A DNA stretch of 13,250 bases, taken from assembly GCA_964195715.1 (NCBI GenBank), contig CAXMRU010000208.1:1-13250 (forward strand). Direction: 5' to 3'. Origin of the DNA: Benthicola sp964195715. GTDB lineage: Bacteria > Gemmatimonadota > Gemmatimonadetes > Palauibacterales > Palauibacteraceae. Shown here piece after piece: positions 1 through 7,418 of the stretch. Below the pieces are notes generated by a model. It had not been told where the DNA came from. It searched no databases and saw nothing but the letters and a program-made list of their open reading frames with translations. Numbering within the stretch: the first letter of the stretch is position 1; each line of letters begins with the position of its first letter. The position numbers and the translations under genes were made by a program.

Positions 1-146
1 CGGCGGGGCGGGCCGCGCTGTCGCGACACGCTCCGAGCCTCACTAACCAAATCTATGAGGCGATGACAATTCGTGCGCGATCAGGACGACGCAGACTACG
101 GTCCCACCTGCCGGATCTGGATGGCTGTAGTCCTTCAGCAGCCTTC

Positions 147-716
147 CTAGTGCCAGGTCGCCCCGACCGTGAACAGCAGCAGGCTGGCTCCGTCACCCTC
201 AGTGCCCATGTATACGAAGTCCAGGGCCGGGGTGAGGAAGAAATTGCGGCCCAGCTGGATGTCGTAGCCGAGCCCCGCACCCAGGCCGATGCCTGCCTGA
301 TCGTCCTTGATGGTAGCCTCGAAGCCGTCCACCTGCACCGTCCACTCGGCCGATCGGCCCGCGAATCCGGCCCCGCCCTTCAGATAGAATCCGCCTTTCG
401 GGCTCGGATAGTACAGGGCTGTGAACATCAGGGCGCCCCGCCCGATCTGGACGTCGTCCTGGTCCGTACCCCACCCGATCATCTCACCCCCGATCAGCAG
501 TTGCTGACTCGGGCTGCCGCCCATGCGCAGGAATCCGGCGCCGCCGAACTTCGAATCGCCGTCGAACGCGTCGTCCCCGAACGCCGAGCCGGCCCCGAAG
601 CCGAAGCTGATCCAGTAGCCCTGGTGGACGGCGGTTCGTTGGGCGCTGACGGGAGCCGCGGCGAAGAGAAGCAGGGCCGCGGTGAAGATCGCGCTTCCGA
701 TGATACGTTTCTTCAT
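147..716 (-). CDS. Small outer-membrane beta-barrel protein (hypothetical)
   Basis: A 189-residue protein. It starts MKKRIIGS at 716, with GGAG a few bases upstream; the open frame extends further 5' but that extension has no signal-peptide character. Residues 1-25 are a clear Sec signal peptide (basic n-region, hydrophobic core, PVSA just before Gln26). The mature chain is Gly- and aromatic-rich with alternating hydrophobic residues typical of an OmpA-like eight-stranded barrel, including a GIGLGAGLGYDIQLG stretch and a final strand ending FTVGATWH. It probably sits in the outer membrane; no ligand or enzyme motif is visible. It ends in His rather than the usual terminal Phe. It is divergent from the cytochrome gene across a long gap, so no operon partner is visible in this window. 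The class is fairly sure, the function unknown. Confidence 0.8.
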   Translation of the reverse strand: MKKRIIGSAIFTAALLLFAAAPVSAQRTAVHQGYWISFGFGAGSAFGDDAFDGDSKFGGAGFLRMGGSPSQQLLIGGEMIGWGTDQDDVQIGRGALMFTALYYPSPKGGFYLKGGAGFAGRSAEWTVQVDGFEATIKDDQAGIGLGAGLGYDIQLGRNFFLTPALDFVYMGTEGDGASLLLFTVGATWH

Positions 717-1346
717 GTTGAGACTCCGCAATCCGTGTGGCGCTGCGCGCAGTTGGGATGAACTTGAGAGGAGCCGCAGGACGGAACTGACCGTCACGGA
801 GGCAAGCATGCCCGTTCTCCTCGCGAGTCGCACGGAAGCTACCCCCTCCAACCGGACCCGTTCCAGCGGTTTGCCGGCCGGCTGGGCCCGCGGCAGCCGG
901 CATCAAAGCCCGCATCCGGGCCAGATCGACTCGGGGCCAAAGTGTCACACATCGCGTCAGTAGGACATCATGACTCTGAATGCAACTGATTCGCCGTGCG
1001 ATCGACCCGGCGCACCGGATTGGGCAAGCTGCCACATCCTATCCAGTTACGAACGCGGCCGATTCACGCTGATTCGTACATGACTCCGCCCGGGCCGAAG
1101 CACGCTTATTGCAACAAAATCGGGGTTACAAGGGCAGGAAAGGGCTGTTCACGACCCCGCATCGCTCCGGCGACTGCCCAGGATTGTTAGACTGCCGCCA
1201 GCGGCGGCCAGACTCACGAAGCGATATGCGAGGGGGGCGTGAGCTGGTTCGTCGCTGGCGGTTCTTGTATCCCGGTCGCAGATTCAGAACTGGAAGTTAG
1301 AGGTCGCCGTCCGCCGGGGCGGCGGTTCCTGGAAGGAGGGGCCCCC
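717..1346. other. Divergent intergenic region without a convincing gene
   Basis: About 630 bases separate the 5' ends of the minus-strand barrel gene and the plus-strand cytochrome gene, so promoters for both should lie here. The open frames inside are short, lack ribosome sites and have Arg/Pro/Ser-rich translations typical of GC-rich non-coding DNA. I see one short perfect hairpin at 1194-1208 (GCCGCC, AGC loop, GGCGGC) but no confident -35/-10 pair. Confidence 0.5.
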
Positions 1347-2087
1347 ATGAGTCTACGTAGCCTCCCGATGTCTCTCACCCTACCCGCCGTCGTGATGGCC
1401 CTCGTCGCGTGCGGAGACCGGTCGACACCCGAAGCGGAGACCGCCAGCATCGAGTACCCGCGCGAGGTGCTGCAGGCCCACATGCAGGACCATTTCTACA
1501 GGGCGACGGAGATGCAGCTGGCCGTGATCAACGGCGACCTGGAAGGCCTTCGTGAGCCGGCAGTGTGGATGGCCGAGCACGCCAATTCGGCAGCGATGCC
1601 CGAGGAGTGGAGATTACACACCGAGGCCGCGCACGCAGCAGCTCGGAACGCGGCCACCGCGGAAGACCTGGAGAGCGCTGCCGTGGCTACGGCGGTCATG
1701 GCCAACGAGTGCGGCAACTGCCACTTGGATCTCGGAGCCGAGGTCGGGTTCGCCGTCGAGAGCGCTCCGCCCGAGGGTGAGGGTGCGAAGCCACACATGG
1801 GCCGACACGCCTGGGCGTCCGGCCGATTGTGGGAGGGCCTGATCGCGCCGTCCGGCGTCGTGTGGGACGGAGGAGCCGAGGTCCTGGCCGAGGCGCCGCT
1901 CGCCCCGGCCGAGCTGTCGGCTGACATCGAGGTCCTGGCCGAAGTATCCGATATGGAGCAGGCCGTCCACACGCTCGGTGCCGAGGCGGTGGGGATCGCC
2001 CTGCCAGAAGAAAGAGCACGAGTGTACGGAGAGTTCCTGGCCACCTGCGCAGATTGTCACGAAAAGACGGGAAGAGGCAGGATCTAG
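1347..2087 (+). CDS. Di-heme cytochrome c lipoprotein
   Basis: A 246-residue exported protein. The start at 1347 is chosen because a strong ribosome site (GGAAGGAGGGG) lies just upstream and the sequence opens with a lipoprotein signal peptide: a hydrophobic stretch ending in the lipobox LVAC, with Cys22 as the lipidated residue followed by Gly-Asp. Two c-type heme motifs are present: CGNCH at residues 122-126 and CADCH at 234-238, the latter close to the C-terminus. Between them the protein is rich in Ala and Glu and contains HMGRHAWASGRLWEGL, whose His and Met residues could be distal heme ligands. It probably carries electrons in the periplasm while tethered to a membrane. I do not recognise a named family. 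The next plus-strand gene (alginate-export channel) starts 242 bases on, and a hairpin lies between them, so co-transcription is uncertain. Confidence 0.85.
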   Translation: MSLRSLPMSLTLPAVVMALVACGDRSTPEAETASIEYPREVLQAHMQDHFYRATEMQLAVINGDLEGLREPAVWMAEHANSAAMPEEWRLHTEAAHAAARNAATAEDLESAAVATAVMANECGNCHLDLGAEVGFAVESAPPEGEGAKPHMGRHAWASGRLWEGLIAPSGVVWDGGAEVLAEAPLAPAELSADIEVLAEVSDMEQAVHTLGAEAVGIALPEERARVYGEFLATCADCHEKTGRGRI

Positions 2088-2144
2088 GCCCAGGCCTGCA
2101 GAGAGTCTCGGTCCTCCGAATCGTGGGGAGTTGACGACATGAAT

Positions 2145-2173
2145 GCCCCGGAGCGCCTGGAGCGTCCCGGGGC
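2145..2173 (+). terminator. GC-rich hairpin after the cytochrome gene
   Basis: The arms GCCCCGG (2145-2151) and CCGGGGC (2167-2173) pair perfectly. Inside them GCGC (2153-2156) pairs with GCGT (2162-2165) around a CTGGA loop, with one A/C mismatch. There is no T-tract afterwards, so a terminator role is inferred from its place 57 bases after the cytochrome stop. It shares stem, mismatch and loop with the hairpin at 3582-3616. Confidence 0.55.
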
Positions 2174-2216
2174 CTCGGCACATCCGGAACACGCCCCCAC
2201 CGAGTTTGCCGCGAAC

Positions 2217-2256
2217 GTCTTTATATTGTCATGCTACTATGATATTTTCTCTCCGC
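2217..2256 (+). promoter_or_regulatory. AT-rich stretch, likely promoter of the channel gene
   Basis: A sharply AT-rich 40-base stretch in otherwise GC-rich DNA, about 75-115 bases ahead of the channel start. It includes TATATT and TATGAT, either of which could be a -10 element. I could not find a well-spaced -35, so the exact promoter is not assigned. Confidence 0.4.
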
Positions 2257-2329
2257 CGATATTCAGTCCTGAATTCGCAACCACATGGCAGGGTTCTTCA
2301 ACGACCTGCCACGGACCATCGGAGGTGCC

Positions 2330-3550
2330 ATGATCTCCAGGAAGTGTATGACTCTCGCCCTGCTGCTGGCCGCATTTCCCACGACGGCCGTCGCACAGGA
2401 AGTAGACCTGAAATTCGGCGGTCAGGTGCGACCCCGATTCGAGTATCGGGATCCGCTGCAGCTGCCGGACGGAAGTGCCGAGAATTTCACATCCATGCGG
2501 ACCCGGTTCGACTTGCGGGCAGGCCTCGAGGACAACCTGTCCGTGTTCATTCAGATCCAGGACGTGCGGTTGTGGGGCTCGGAGGCCAGCACGCTGTTCG
2601 ACTTCGACGCCGACAACCTGGACCTCCACCAGGCCTATGTGGATCTCGGCCTGGCCGAGGACGGCGGGTTCATGGGCCGGTTCGGGCGCCAGGAAGTGAA
2701 CTTCGGAGGCCAGCGACTCGTCGGCGCGGTGAATTGGGCACAGCAGGCACGCGCATTCGACGGGATCCGGGTCGGGTCCGGCGGCAGCGTGGGTAACATC
2801 GACTTCTTTGCCGCCAAGTTGCAGGACAACCAGGCAGGCGACATCGAGCAGGAAGCTGACCTCGCCTCCGCCTACGGCACGTGGGACATCAGCGACACGC
2901 AGGACCTGGACCTGTACTGGATCTTCGATCACCGCGATGACGACGAAGCCGACCCGGGTGATACGAACACCGACCGGCACACGTTTGGCGCCCGCTGGGT
3001 CGGAAACGCTGCCGGGCTCAAGTACCGGGCGGAGGGCTCGTATCAGGCAGGCACGTTCCTGGGATCGGACCTGAGCGCCTTCATGCTGGGCGGACGTCTG
3101 GCCTACGGATTCTCCGGCAAGGGGAGCGTTACTCTGTGGTACGACTACCTGTCGGGCGACGGAGACCTGACGGACGGCGACGTAAAGGTGTTCGACACCC
3201 TGTTCGCCACGAACCACAAGTTCTACGGCTTCGCTGACCTGTTCCTGAACCTGCCGGTCCACACGGGCGGCCGCGGTCTGCAGGACCTGGCCATCAAGGG
3301 CACGTTCCGGCCGAGCTCCGACTGGTTGCTCCGCCTCGATCTCCACTCGTTCCACATGGCCGACAAGGGCAGCCTGGCGTCTGGCCACTTCGGAGAGGAA
3401 GTGGACCTTGTGGGGAGCTGGAAGTACAATAAGTACCTGAATCTGAGCGCCGGTTTCAGCTACGTGTTCCAGAACGACGGCTGGGCCGAGATCGGGCGTC
3501 TCGACGAGGACATGACCTGGGTCTACGTCATGCTCGACGCGAAGTTCTGA
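2330..3550 (+). CDS. Alginate-export-type outer-membrane beta-barrel channel
   Basis: A 406-residue protein. The start at 2330 follows GGAGG four bases upstream and opens with a signal peptide (MISRKCMTLALLLAAF then TAVA before Gln-Glu). The mature protein begins DLKFGGQVRPRFEYRD and has alternating-residue strands with acidic loops all along, for example FDFDADNLDLHQAYVDLGL, FGRQEVNFGGQRLVG and FATNHKFYGFADLF. It ends in a strand with C-terminal Phe (VMLDAKF), as usual for outer-membrane barrels. These features match the alginate export family of channel proteins. The substrate is not known from sequence, since many members occur in organisms that make no alginate. The many Asp/Glu residues in the loops are notable. 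The gene is probably monocistronic: hairpins lie on both sides and the downstream operon converges on it. Confidence 0.82.
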   Translation: MISRKCMTLALLLAAFPTTAVAQEVDLKFGGQVRPRFEYRDPLQLPDGSAENFTSMRTRFDLRAGLEDNLSVFIQIQDVRLWGSEASTLFDFDADNLDLHQAYVDLGLAEDGGFMGRFGRQEVNFGGQRLVGAVNWAQQARAFDGIRVGSGGSVGNIDFFAAKLQDNQAGDIEQEADLASAYGTWDISDTQDLDLYWIFDHRDDDEADPGDTNTDRHTFGARWVGNAAGLKYRAEGSYQAGTFLGSDLSAFMLGGRLAYGFSGKGSVTLWYDYLSGDGDLTDGDVKVFDTLFATNHKFYGFADLFLNLPVHTGGRGLQDLAIKGTFRPSSDWLLRLDLHSFHMADKGSLASGHFGEEVDLVGSWKYNKYLNLSAGFSYVFQNDGWAEIGRLDEDMTWVYVMLDAKF

Positions 3551-3581
3551 GTCGGGATCGAGGAACGCAGGCCGCACGGAC

Positions 3582-3616
3582 GAAGGCCCCGGAGCGCTGG
3601 ACGCCCCGGGGCCTTC
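3582..3616. terminator. Strong bidirectional hairpin between convergent genes
   Basis: Perfect 11-base arms, GAAGGCCCCGG (3582-3592) and CCGGGGCCTTC (3606-3616). An A/C mismatch and a further GCG/CGC pairing follow, closing a CTGGA loop. It lies 31 bases after the channel gene stop and 31 bases beyond the stop of the minus-strand operon, so it can serve both. Neither side has a clear T-tract, so it may act as a mostly stem-driven terminator or protect 3' ends. Confidence 0.75.
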
Positions 3617-3647
3617 CCCGACTTCGGTAGCGCGGGAGCGTTGCCGG

Positions 3648-3827
3648 TCAGGAGGTCGTCATCTCCTGGCAGCGATCCTCCGTCTCTTCCCGCTCGAGCT
3701 CTCGCAGCAGGCAGTTCACCGTCTGCTGGATGAGATCCTCCACCGGCACTCCCTGCCGGGTGGCCTCGCATTCGTAGGCCTGGAAGTGGCTGTCGCTCAC
3801 TTCAGCCCAAACTTGGATCTTACGCAT
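3648..3827 (-). CDS. Small ribbon-helix-helix-like protein, last gene of the operon
   Basis: A 59-residue protein, MRKIQVWAEVSDSHF... to ...RCQEMTTS. Its ATG overlaps the 3' end of the DUF35 gene by 8 bases and is preceded by GGAGGTG, which supports real, translationally coupled expression. The predicted order is a short strand (KIQVWAEV), a helix (SHFQAYECEATRQG), a turn (VPVEDL) and a second helix (LIQQTVNCLLRELE), followed by an acidic tail. This matches the outline of CopG/Arc-type ribbon-helix-helix DNA-binding proteins, where the second helix usually begins with a segment like VPVEDLI. It has three Cys residues (20, 39 and 53) but no metal-site pattern. It could regulate the operon, or be a small accessory subunit of the enzyme complex. 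The gene is fairly sure, the fold assignment moderate, and the role inferred. Confidence 0.7.
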   Translation of the reverse strand: MRKIQVWAEVSDSHFQAYECEATRQGVPVEDLIQQTVNCLLRELEREETEDRCQEMTTS

Positions 3828-4272
3828 GCGCCACCTCCAACTCCTTCGACCGTAGCTCGGCTTCCTCCTCGCCTCCCATCGGGTAGGCCGGCACGGCCTT
3901 GTAGCCGTAGCACAGGATCCCGCCCTTTCCCTCCCTCCGGATGAGACGGAACTCCAGCGCGACCATCATGCCGGTCTCGACGGAAGCCGGATCGCAGTCC
4001 GCCACCTGCACCATCATCCTCGCTCCCTCGGGCGTCTCCACCACGGCCAGCGCATAGGGCGCTTCCATGAGGAAGTCATCCGGTGGGACGTGGACGACCG
4101 TGTACGTGAGGACGCGTCCTTCGTGCGACAGCTCGATGGTGTCCGCGTTGGTGCTTCGACACTCCGGGCAGATGCGGCGCGGCGGATACGACACGCGACC
4201 GCAGTCGCCGCACCGGGTCGCCTCCAACCGGTAGCGGGAGGGGATCTCCCTCCAGTATCTCGGGCTTGGCAT
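3820..4272 (-). CDS. DUF35 zinc-ribbon/OB-fold acyl-CoA-binding protein
   Basis: A 150-residue protein of the DUF35 family. The N-terminus has the usual short helix (YWREIPSRYRLEATRC), then a rubredoxin-like zinc ribbon with Cys21, Cys24, Cys35 and Cys38. The rest is an OB-fold, including GRVLTYTVVHVPPDDF and APYALAVVETPEGARMMVQV. Members pair with thiolases or thiolase-like synthases. In the archaeal HMG-CoA pathway DUF35 bridges thiolase and HMG-CoA synthase and shapes the CoA tunnel, and in anaerobic toluene degradation BbsA plays a similar role for the BbsB thiolase. Here it follows the thiolase gene by 18 bases in the same operon, with the HMG-CoA synthase just upstream, so the archaeal-type complex is the best reading. 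All four Zn ligands are intact. The ribosome site is AAAGGGGAA just before the ATG. Confidence 0.92.
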   Translation of the reverse strand: MPSPRYWREIPSRYRLEATRCGDCGRVSYPPRRICPECRSTNADTIELSHEGRVLTYTVVHVPPDDFLMEAPYALAVVETPEGARMMVQVADCDPASVETGMMVALEFRLIRREGKGGILCYGYKAVPAYPMGGEEEAELRSKELEVAHA

Positions 4273-4290
4273 GTCTGTTCCCCTTTCCGC

Positions 4291-5439
4291 TCAGACGGCT
4301 TGGAAGATGTGCACGACAGAGCTCGCGCCCGTTCCACCCATGTTCTGGGCGAGGCCGAACTCGGCGCCGGGTACCTGGCGGTCGCCCGAGGCTCCCGTGA
4401 GCTGCTCGAACAGCTCCACGGCCTGCGCGATACCCGTGGCGCCGACGGGGTGGCCCTTCGACTTGAGTCCCCCGCTCGTATTGACCGGAATACGTCCGCC
4501 GAGCGCGGTCTCGCCGGTCCGGGCGCAGTGGCGGCCCTCTCCGAGCGGCGCGAAGCCCAGCGCCTCGATGCAGCAGATCTCAGCGATCGAGAAACAGTCG
4601 TGGACCTCCGCCACATCCACTTGCTCGGGGCCGATGCCGGCCATCTCGAACGCCCGGGCTCCCGACGCGGCCACGGAGTCCAGGAAGGCCATGTCCCGAC
4701 GATCGGTCAGCGCCAACGACGCGGTGGCCATCGCGGTCCCCCGTATCACCACGGGGTGGTCCGTGTACTTCGAGGCCTGGTCCAGCGGACACACCAGCAC
4801 GGCTGCCGCGCCATCGCTCACCGGCGAGCAATGGAGCAGACGCAGCGGCTCGGAAACGAGAGCCGAGCTCAGTACCTGATCCGTCGTCAACTCTCGCTGG
4901 AACTGCGCGCGCTCGTTCAGGGCTCCGTGCCGGTGGTTCTTCACGGATACCCACGCCAGGTCCTCCTCCGTCGTGCCGTGCGCCGCCATATGCGCTCGGG
5001 CGATCAAGGCGTACAGTCCGGGGAATGTCGCGCCGTGATAGACTTCGGTTTCCTGATCCGACGCGGTGGCCAGGATTGCCGTCACGTCGGCGCCATCGTT
5101 CATCTTCTCCACGCCCGCGGCGAGAACCAGGTCGCTCACCCCGCACGCCACCTCCAGGAAGGCGGTGCGCAGCGCCACCCCGCCAGAGGCGCAGGCCGAT
5201 TCCACTCGAACGGACGGCACTCCGGCCATCCCCAGGTGATCGGCCATCAGCGGCCCCAGGTGTTCCTGGCCGACGAATTGACCGGCTGACATGTTGCCGA
5301 CGTAAATGGCGTCCAGGTGGTCGGTCCCGGCGGCCGTCAGCGCCTCCTGCGCCGCCTCCACGAACAGGTCGCGGAGGCTGGCGCCCCAAAGCTCACCGAA
5401 GCGGGTCATGCCCGCCGCGACGATCGCTACTTCGCGCAT
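4291..5439 (-). CDS. Thiolase, SCP2/archaeal acetoacetyl-CoA type
   Basis: A 382-residue thiolase-fold enzyme. The acyl-accepting nucleophile is Cys83 in ESACASGG. His280 lies in VHDCFS and His330 in SKGHPVGATG, the conserved catalytic region. The C-terminal stretch reads QNMGGTGASSVVHIF, with no Cys in the CxG position used by classical degradative thiolases. That, together with HDCF, marks the SCP2/archaeal subgroup. The expected reaction is condensation of two acetyl-CoA to acetoacetyl-CoA, or the reverse cleavage. The start at 5439 has CGGAGGGAGAA upstream and lies 13 bases after the HMG-CoA synthase stop; the DUF35 gene follows 18 bases later. This trio is the arrangement of the archaeal thiolase/HMG-CoA synthase complex. 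Another 3-ketoacyl-CoA substrate, as in BbsB, is possible, so the family is much more certain than the substrate. Confidence 0.93.
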   Translation of the reverse strand: MREVAIVAAGMTRFGELWGASLRDLFVEAAQEALTAAGTDHLDAIYVGNMSAGQFVGQEHLGPLMADHLGMAGVPSVRVESACASGGVALRTAFLEVACGVSDLVLAAGVEKMNDGADVTAILATASDQETEVYHGATFPGLYALIARAHMAAHGTTEEDLAWVSVKNHRHGALNERAQFQRELTTDQVLSSALVSEPLRLLHCSPVSDGAAAVLVCPLDQASKYTDHPVVIRGTAMATASLALTDRRDMAFLDSVAASGARAFEMAGIGPEQVDVAEVHDCFSIAEICCIEALGFAPLGEGRHCARTGETALGGRIPVNTSGGLKSKGHPVGATGIAQAVELFEQLTGASGDRQVPGAEFGLAQNMGGTGASSVVHIFQAV

Positions 5440-5452
5440 TTCTCCCTCCGCA

Positions 5453-6499
5453 TCAGTCGTTGACGATGATCTTCTCTCGATACTTGGCGTATTCGCCGTA
5501 GGTCACGTACCGGTGCGGGCCGTCGAGCATCGAACGGACACTCGGGGCCAGTCCGCGGCGCTGCGGAAGCAGCCCGGTGGCCCGCAGGACGAACGAATCG
5601 CTGCCTGCACCGGATCCGAAGGACGTGATGAGGATCAGGTCATCCGGGTCGGCCACGTCGAGCACCGCCGCCAGTCCCGTGGGCGACGATCCGGAGTACG
5701 TGTTGCCCATCGTCGGCACCACCCAGCCGGGACCAATCTGCTCGCGCGTGAAGCCGAGCGATTTCCCCACGGACAAGGGAAACTTGCCGTTCGGCATGTG
5801 GAAGACGACGAAACGGAAGTCCTCCGGCTTCAGGCCCGTCTTGTCGAGGATGCGTGTAGTGGCCTCGGTCACGTGCTTGAAGTAGGCCGGCTCGCCGGTG
5901 AAGCGTCCCCCGTGCCTCGGGTAGAACTCACCCTCCCGGCGCCAGAAGTCGGGCGTGTCCGTGGTGAAGCTGACCGTGTCCACCACTTCGACCAGCGGGT
6001 CATCGCGACCAAACAGGAAGGCGGCGCCGCCGGCGGAAGCCGAGTACTCCAGGGCGTCGTCCGGCGCGCCCTGCGACGTGTCGGCCCCTACGGCGAGCGC
6101 GTAGTCGACCCGCCCGGACTCGACGAGTGCCAGGGCCACGAACATTGCTTCCGTGCCCGCCTTGCAGGCGAATTCGAAATCGGCGACGTGCACTTCCGGC
6201 CCGATGCCCAGGGCCTCGGCCACCACGGTACCGCTCGGCTTCACGGCGTACGGGTGAGACTCCGAGCCGATATAGACGGCCCCGACCCTCGATGGTGACA
6301 CGCCGGCCCGGGCGAGCGCCGCCCGCCCGGCCGCCACGGAGATGGTGATGGTGTCTTCGTCGAAGCCGGGGACGGATTTCTCCTTCAACAAGAGTCCCCT
6401 CTGGATGGTGCCGGGGTCTTTCCCCCACTGGCGCGCGATCTCCTCGGTGGTGATGCGTCGCCGCGGGATGAAGGCCCCGTAGCCTGCGATTCCGGCCAT
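5453..6499 (-). CDS. Hydroxymethylglutaryl-CoA synthase, archaeal type
   Basis: A 348-residue thiolase-superfamily enzyme that joins acetyl-CoA and acetoacetyl-CoA to HMG-CoA, the entry to the mevalonate route. The catalytic residues fall where expected: Glu80 in GSESHPYAVKP, Cys112 in FACKAGT and His234 in FHMPNGK. The archaeal signature is present around residues 184-208 (DFWRREGEFYPRHGGRF, then TGEPAYFKH), as is NTYSGSSPTGL near 266-276. The start at 6499 is preceded by AAGGAGGAGGAC. An upstream in-frame ATG at 6568 would overlap the oxidoreductase beta gene by 47 bases and lacks such a site. The gene lies 22 bases after that beta-subunit gene and 13 bases before the thiolase. Length and motifs are complete, so I expect an active enzyme. 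A related C-C bond-forming role on another acyl-CoA is possible but less likely. Confidence 0.93.
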   Translation of the reverse strand: MAGIAGYGAFIPRRRITTEEIARQWGKDPGTIQRGLLLKEKSVPGFDEDTITISVAAGRAALARAGVSPSRVGAVYIGSESHPYAVKPSGTVVAEALGIGPEVHVADFEFACKAGTEAMFVALALVESGRVDYALAVGADTSQGAPDDALEYSASAGGAAFLFGRDDPLVEVVDTVSFTTDTPDFWRREGEFYPRHGGRFTGEPAYFKHVTEATTRILDKTGLKPEDFRFVVFHMPNGKFPLSVGKSLGFTREQIGPGWVVPTMGNTYSGSSPTGLAAVLDVADPDDLILITSFGSGAGSDSFVLRATGLLPQRRGLAPSVRSMLDGPHRYVTYGEYAKYREKIIVND

Positions 6500-6521
6500 G
6501 TCCTCCTCCTTGCTCCCTTGG

Positions 6522-7418
6522 TCAGGTGCCGTGTTTAACCCTATTCGACAGGATCTTCCAGCGCGCATCCACCTCGCGCTGAATGTGCTCGACCTGCTCG
6601 TCGCTGAGGTGTCTGAACCGCGCCTGGCGCCTGAGGTACGGTTCGACCGGCCCGCCCGGATGGTCGACCGTGAAGCGCCACTCGCCGCCGTTCTCGACCT
6701 CCAGCAGAGGGAAGATCCGGTGCTCGACGGCCATGCGTGCGAGGTCGATCGTCTCGTCGTTCTGCGTCTTCCAGCCCGGCGGGCACGGCGCGAGGATGTG
6801 GATGAACCTGGTGCCGCGGATCGTGCGCGCCTTCTCCACCTTCTGCACCAGGTCCACCGGGTAGGCCACCGAGGCGGTCGCGGCGTATGGAATCCGGTGC
6901 GCCGCCATGATCGCCATGATGTCCTTCTTGGGTTGGTGCTCCGGGTCCGAGGTTGGTGTGGTCGTCGTCCAGGCCCCCCACGGCGTCGCCGAGGAGCGCT
7001 GGATGCCCGTGTTCATGTAAGCTTCGTTGTCGTAGCAGAAATAGATGAAGTCCTCGTTGCGCTCCGCTGCTCCCGACAGGGCCTGCAGTCCGATGTCGAA
7101 CGTGCCGCCGTCGCCGGCCCACGCGATCACCGTCGTTTCCGTGTCACCTCGCGACTGGAGACCCGCCTTGATGCCCGACGCTACCGCCGCTGCCGTCTCG
7201 AACGCGGTGTGGTACAGCGGTACCCGAAGAGACGACTGCGGCCACGGTCCGGCGATGATGCTCCAGCAGCACGCCGGGAGCACCACCATGGTCTCAGGCC
7301 CGAGAGCCTTGAGCACCAGGTTCATCGCGATAGGAGCTGCGCAGCCGGGGCACGCCAGGTGCCCGGAGGTGAGAAGATCGTCCCGCGGGATGTGCTGCTT
7401 GATAATCGTCTGGCTCAT
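6522..7418 (-). CDS. porB: Pyruvate/2-oxoacid:ferredoxin oxidoreductase, beta (TPP) subunit
   Basis: A 298-residue subunit that binds thiamine diphosphate and the proximal [4Fe-4S] cluster. The TPP motif runs from AGDGGTFDIGLQALSGA (GDGG at residues 102-105) to CYDNEAYMNTGIQ (residues 128-140), very like pyruvate-type PorB. Likely cluster ligands are Cys23 and Cys26 (ACPGC), Cys50 or Cys51, and Cys212 (APCPPGW). I chose the start at 7418 because its ATG overlaps the alpha-subunit TGA by four bases (ATGA) and has GGAG upstream; an ATG six codons earlier would add only MGGGGA. It works with alpha, gamma and the fused reductase encoded just upstream. The product should be acetyl-CoA plus CO2 and two electrons. 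Pyruvate is the best substrate guess, but phenylglyoxylate-type enzymes share these motifs. Confidence 0.92.
   Translation of the reverse strand: MSQTIIKQHIPRDDLLTSGHLACPGCAAPIAMNLVLKALGPETMVVLPACCWSIIAGPWPQSSLRVPLYHTAFETAAAVASGIKAGLQSRGDTETTVIAWAGDGGTFDIGLQALSGAAERNEDFIYFCYDNEAYMNTGIQRSSATPWGAWTTTTPTSDPEHQPKKDIMAIMAAHRIPYAATASVAYPVDLVQKVEKARTIRGTRFIHILAPCPPGWKTQNDETIDLARMAVEHRIFPLLEVENGGEWRFTVDHPGGPVEPYLRRQARFRHLSDEQVEHIQREVDARWKILSNRVKHGT

Noticed and set aside
63..761. Long plus-strand open frame opposite the small barrel gene
   Set aside because: The minus frame has a signal peptide, ribosome site and barrel pattern; the plus frame is a GC-driven shadow.
940..959. Short dyad GTGT-C-ACAC as a possible operator
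   Set aside because: Four-base arms are too short to separate from chance in this composition.
1239..1346. 36-codon upstream extension of the cytochrome gene
   Set aside because: It would bury the lipoprotein signal peptide and has no better ribosome site than the one just before 1347.
2237..3577. 446-codon minus-strand open frame opposite the alginate-export channel
   Set aside because: It spans the channel gene in mirror codon phase, lacks a ribosome site and any recognisable motif, and runs over the terminator-side spacer.
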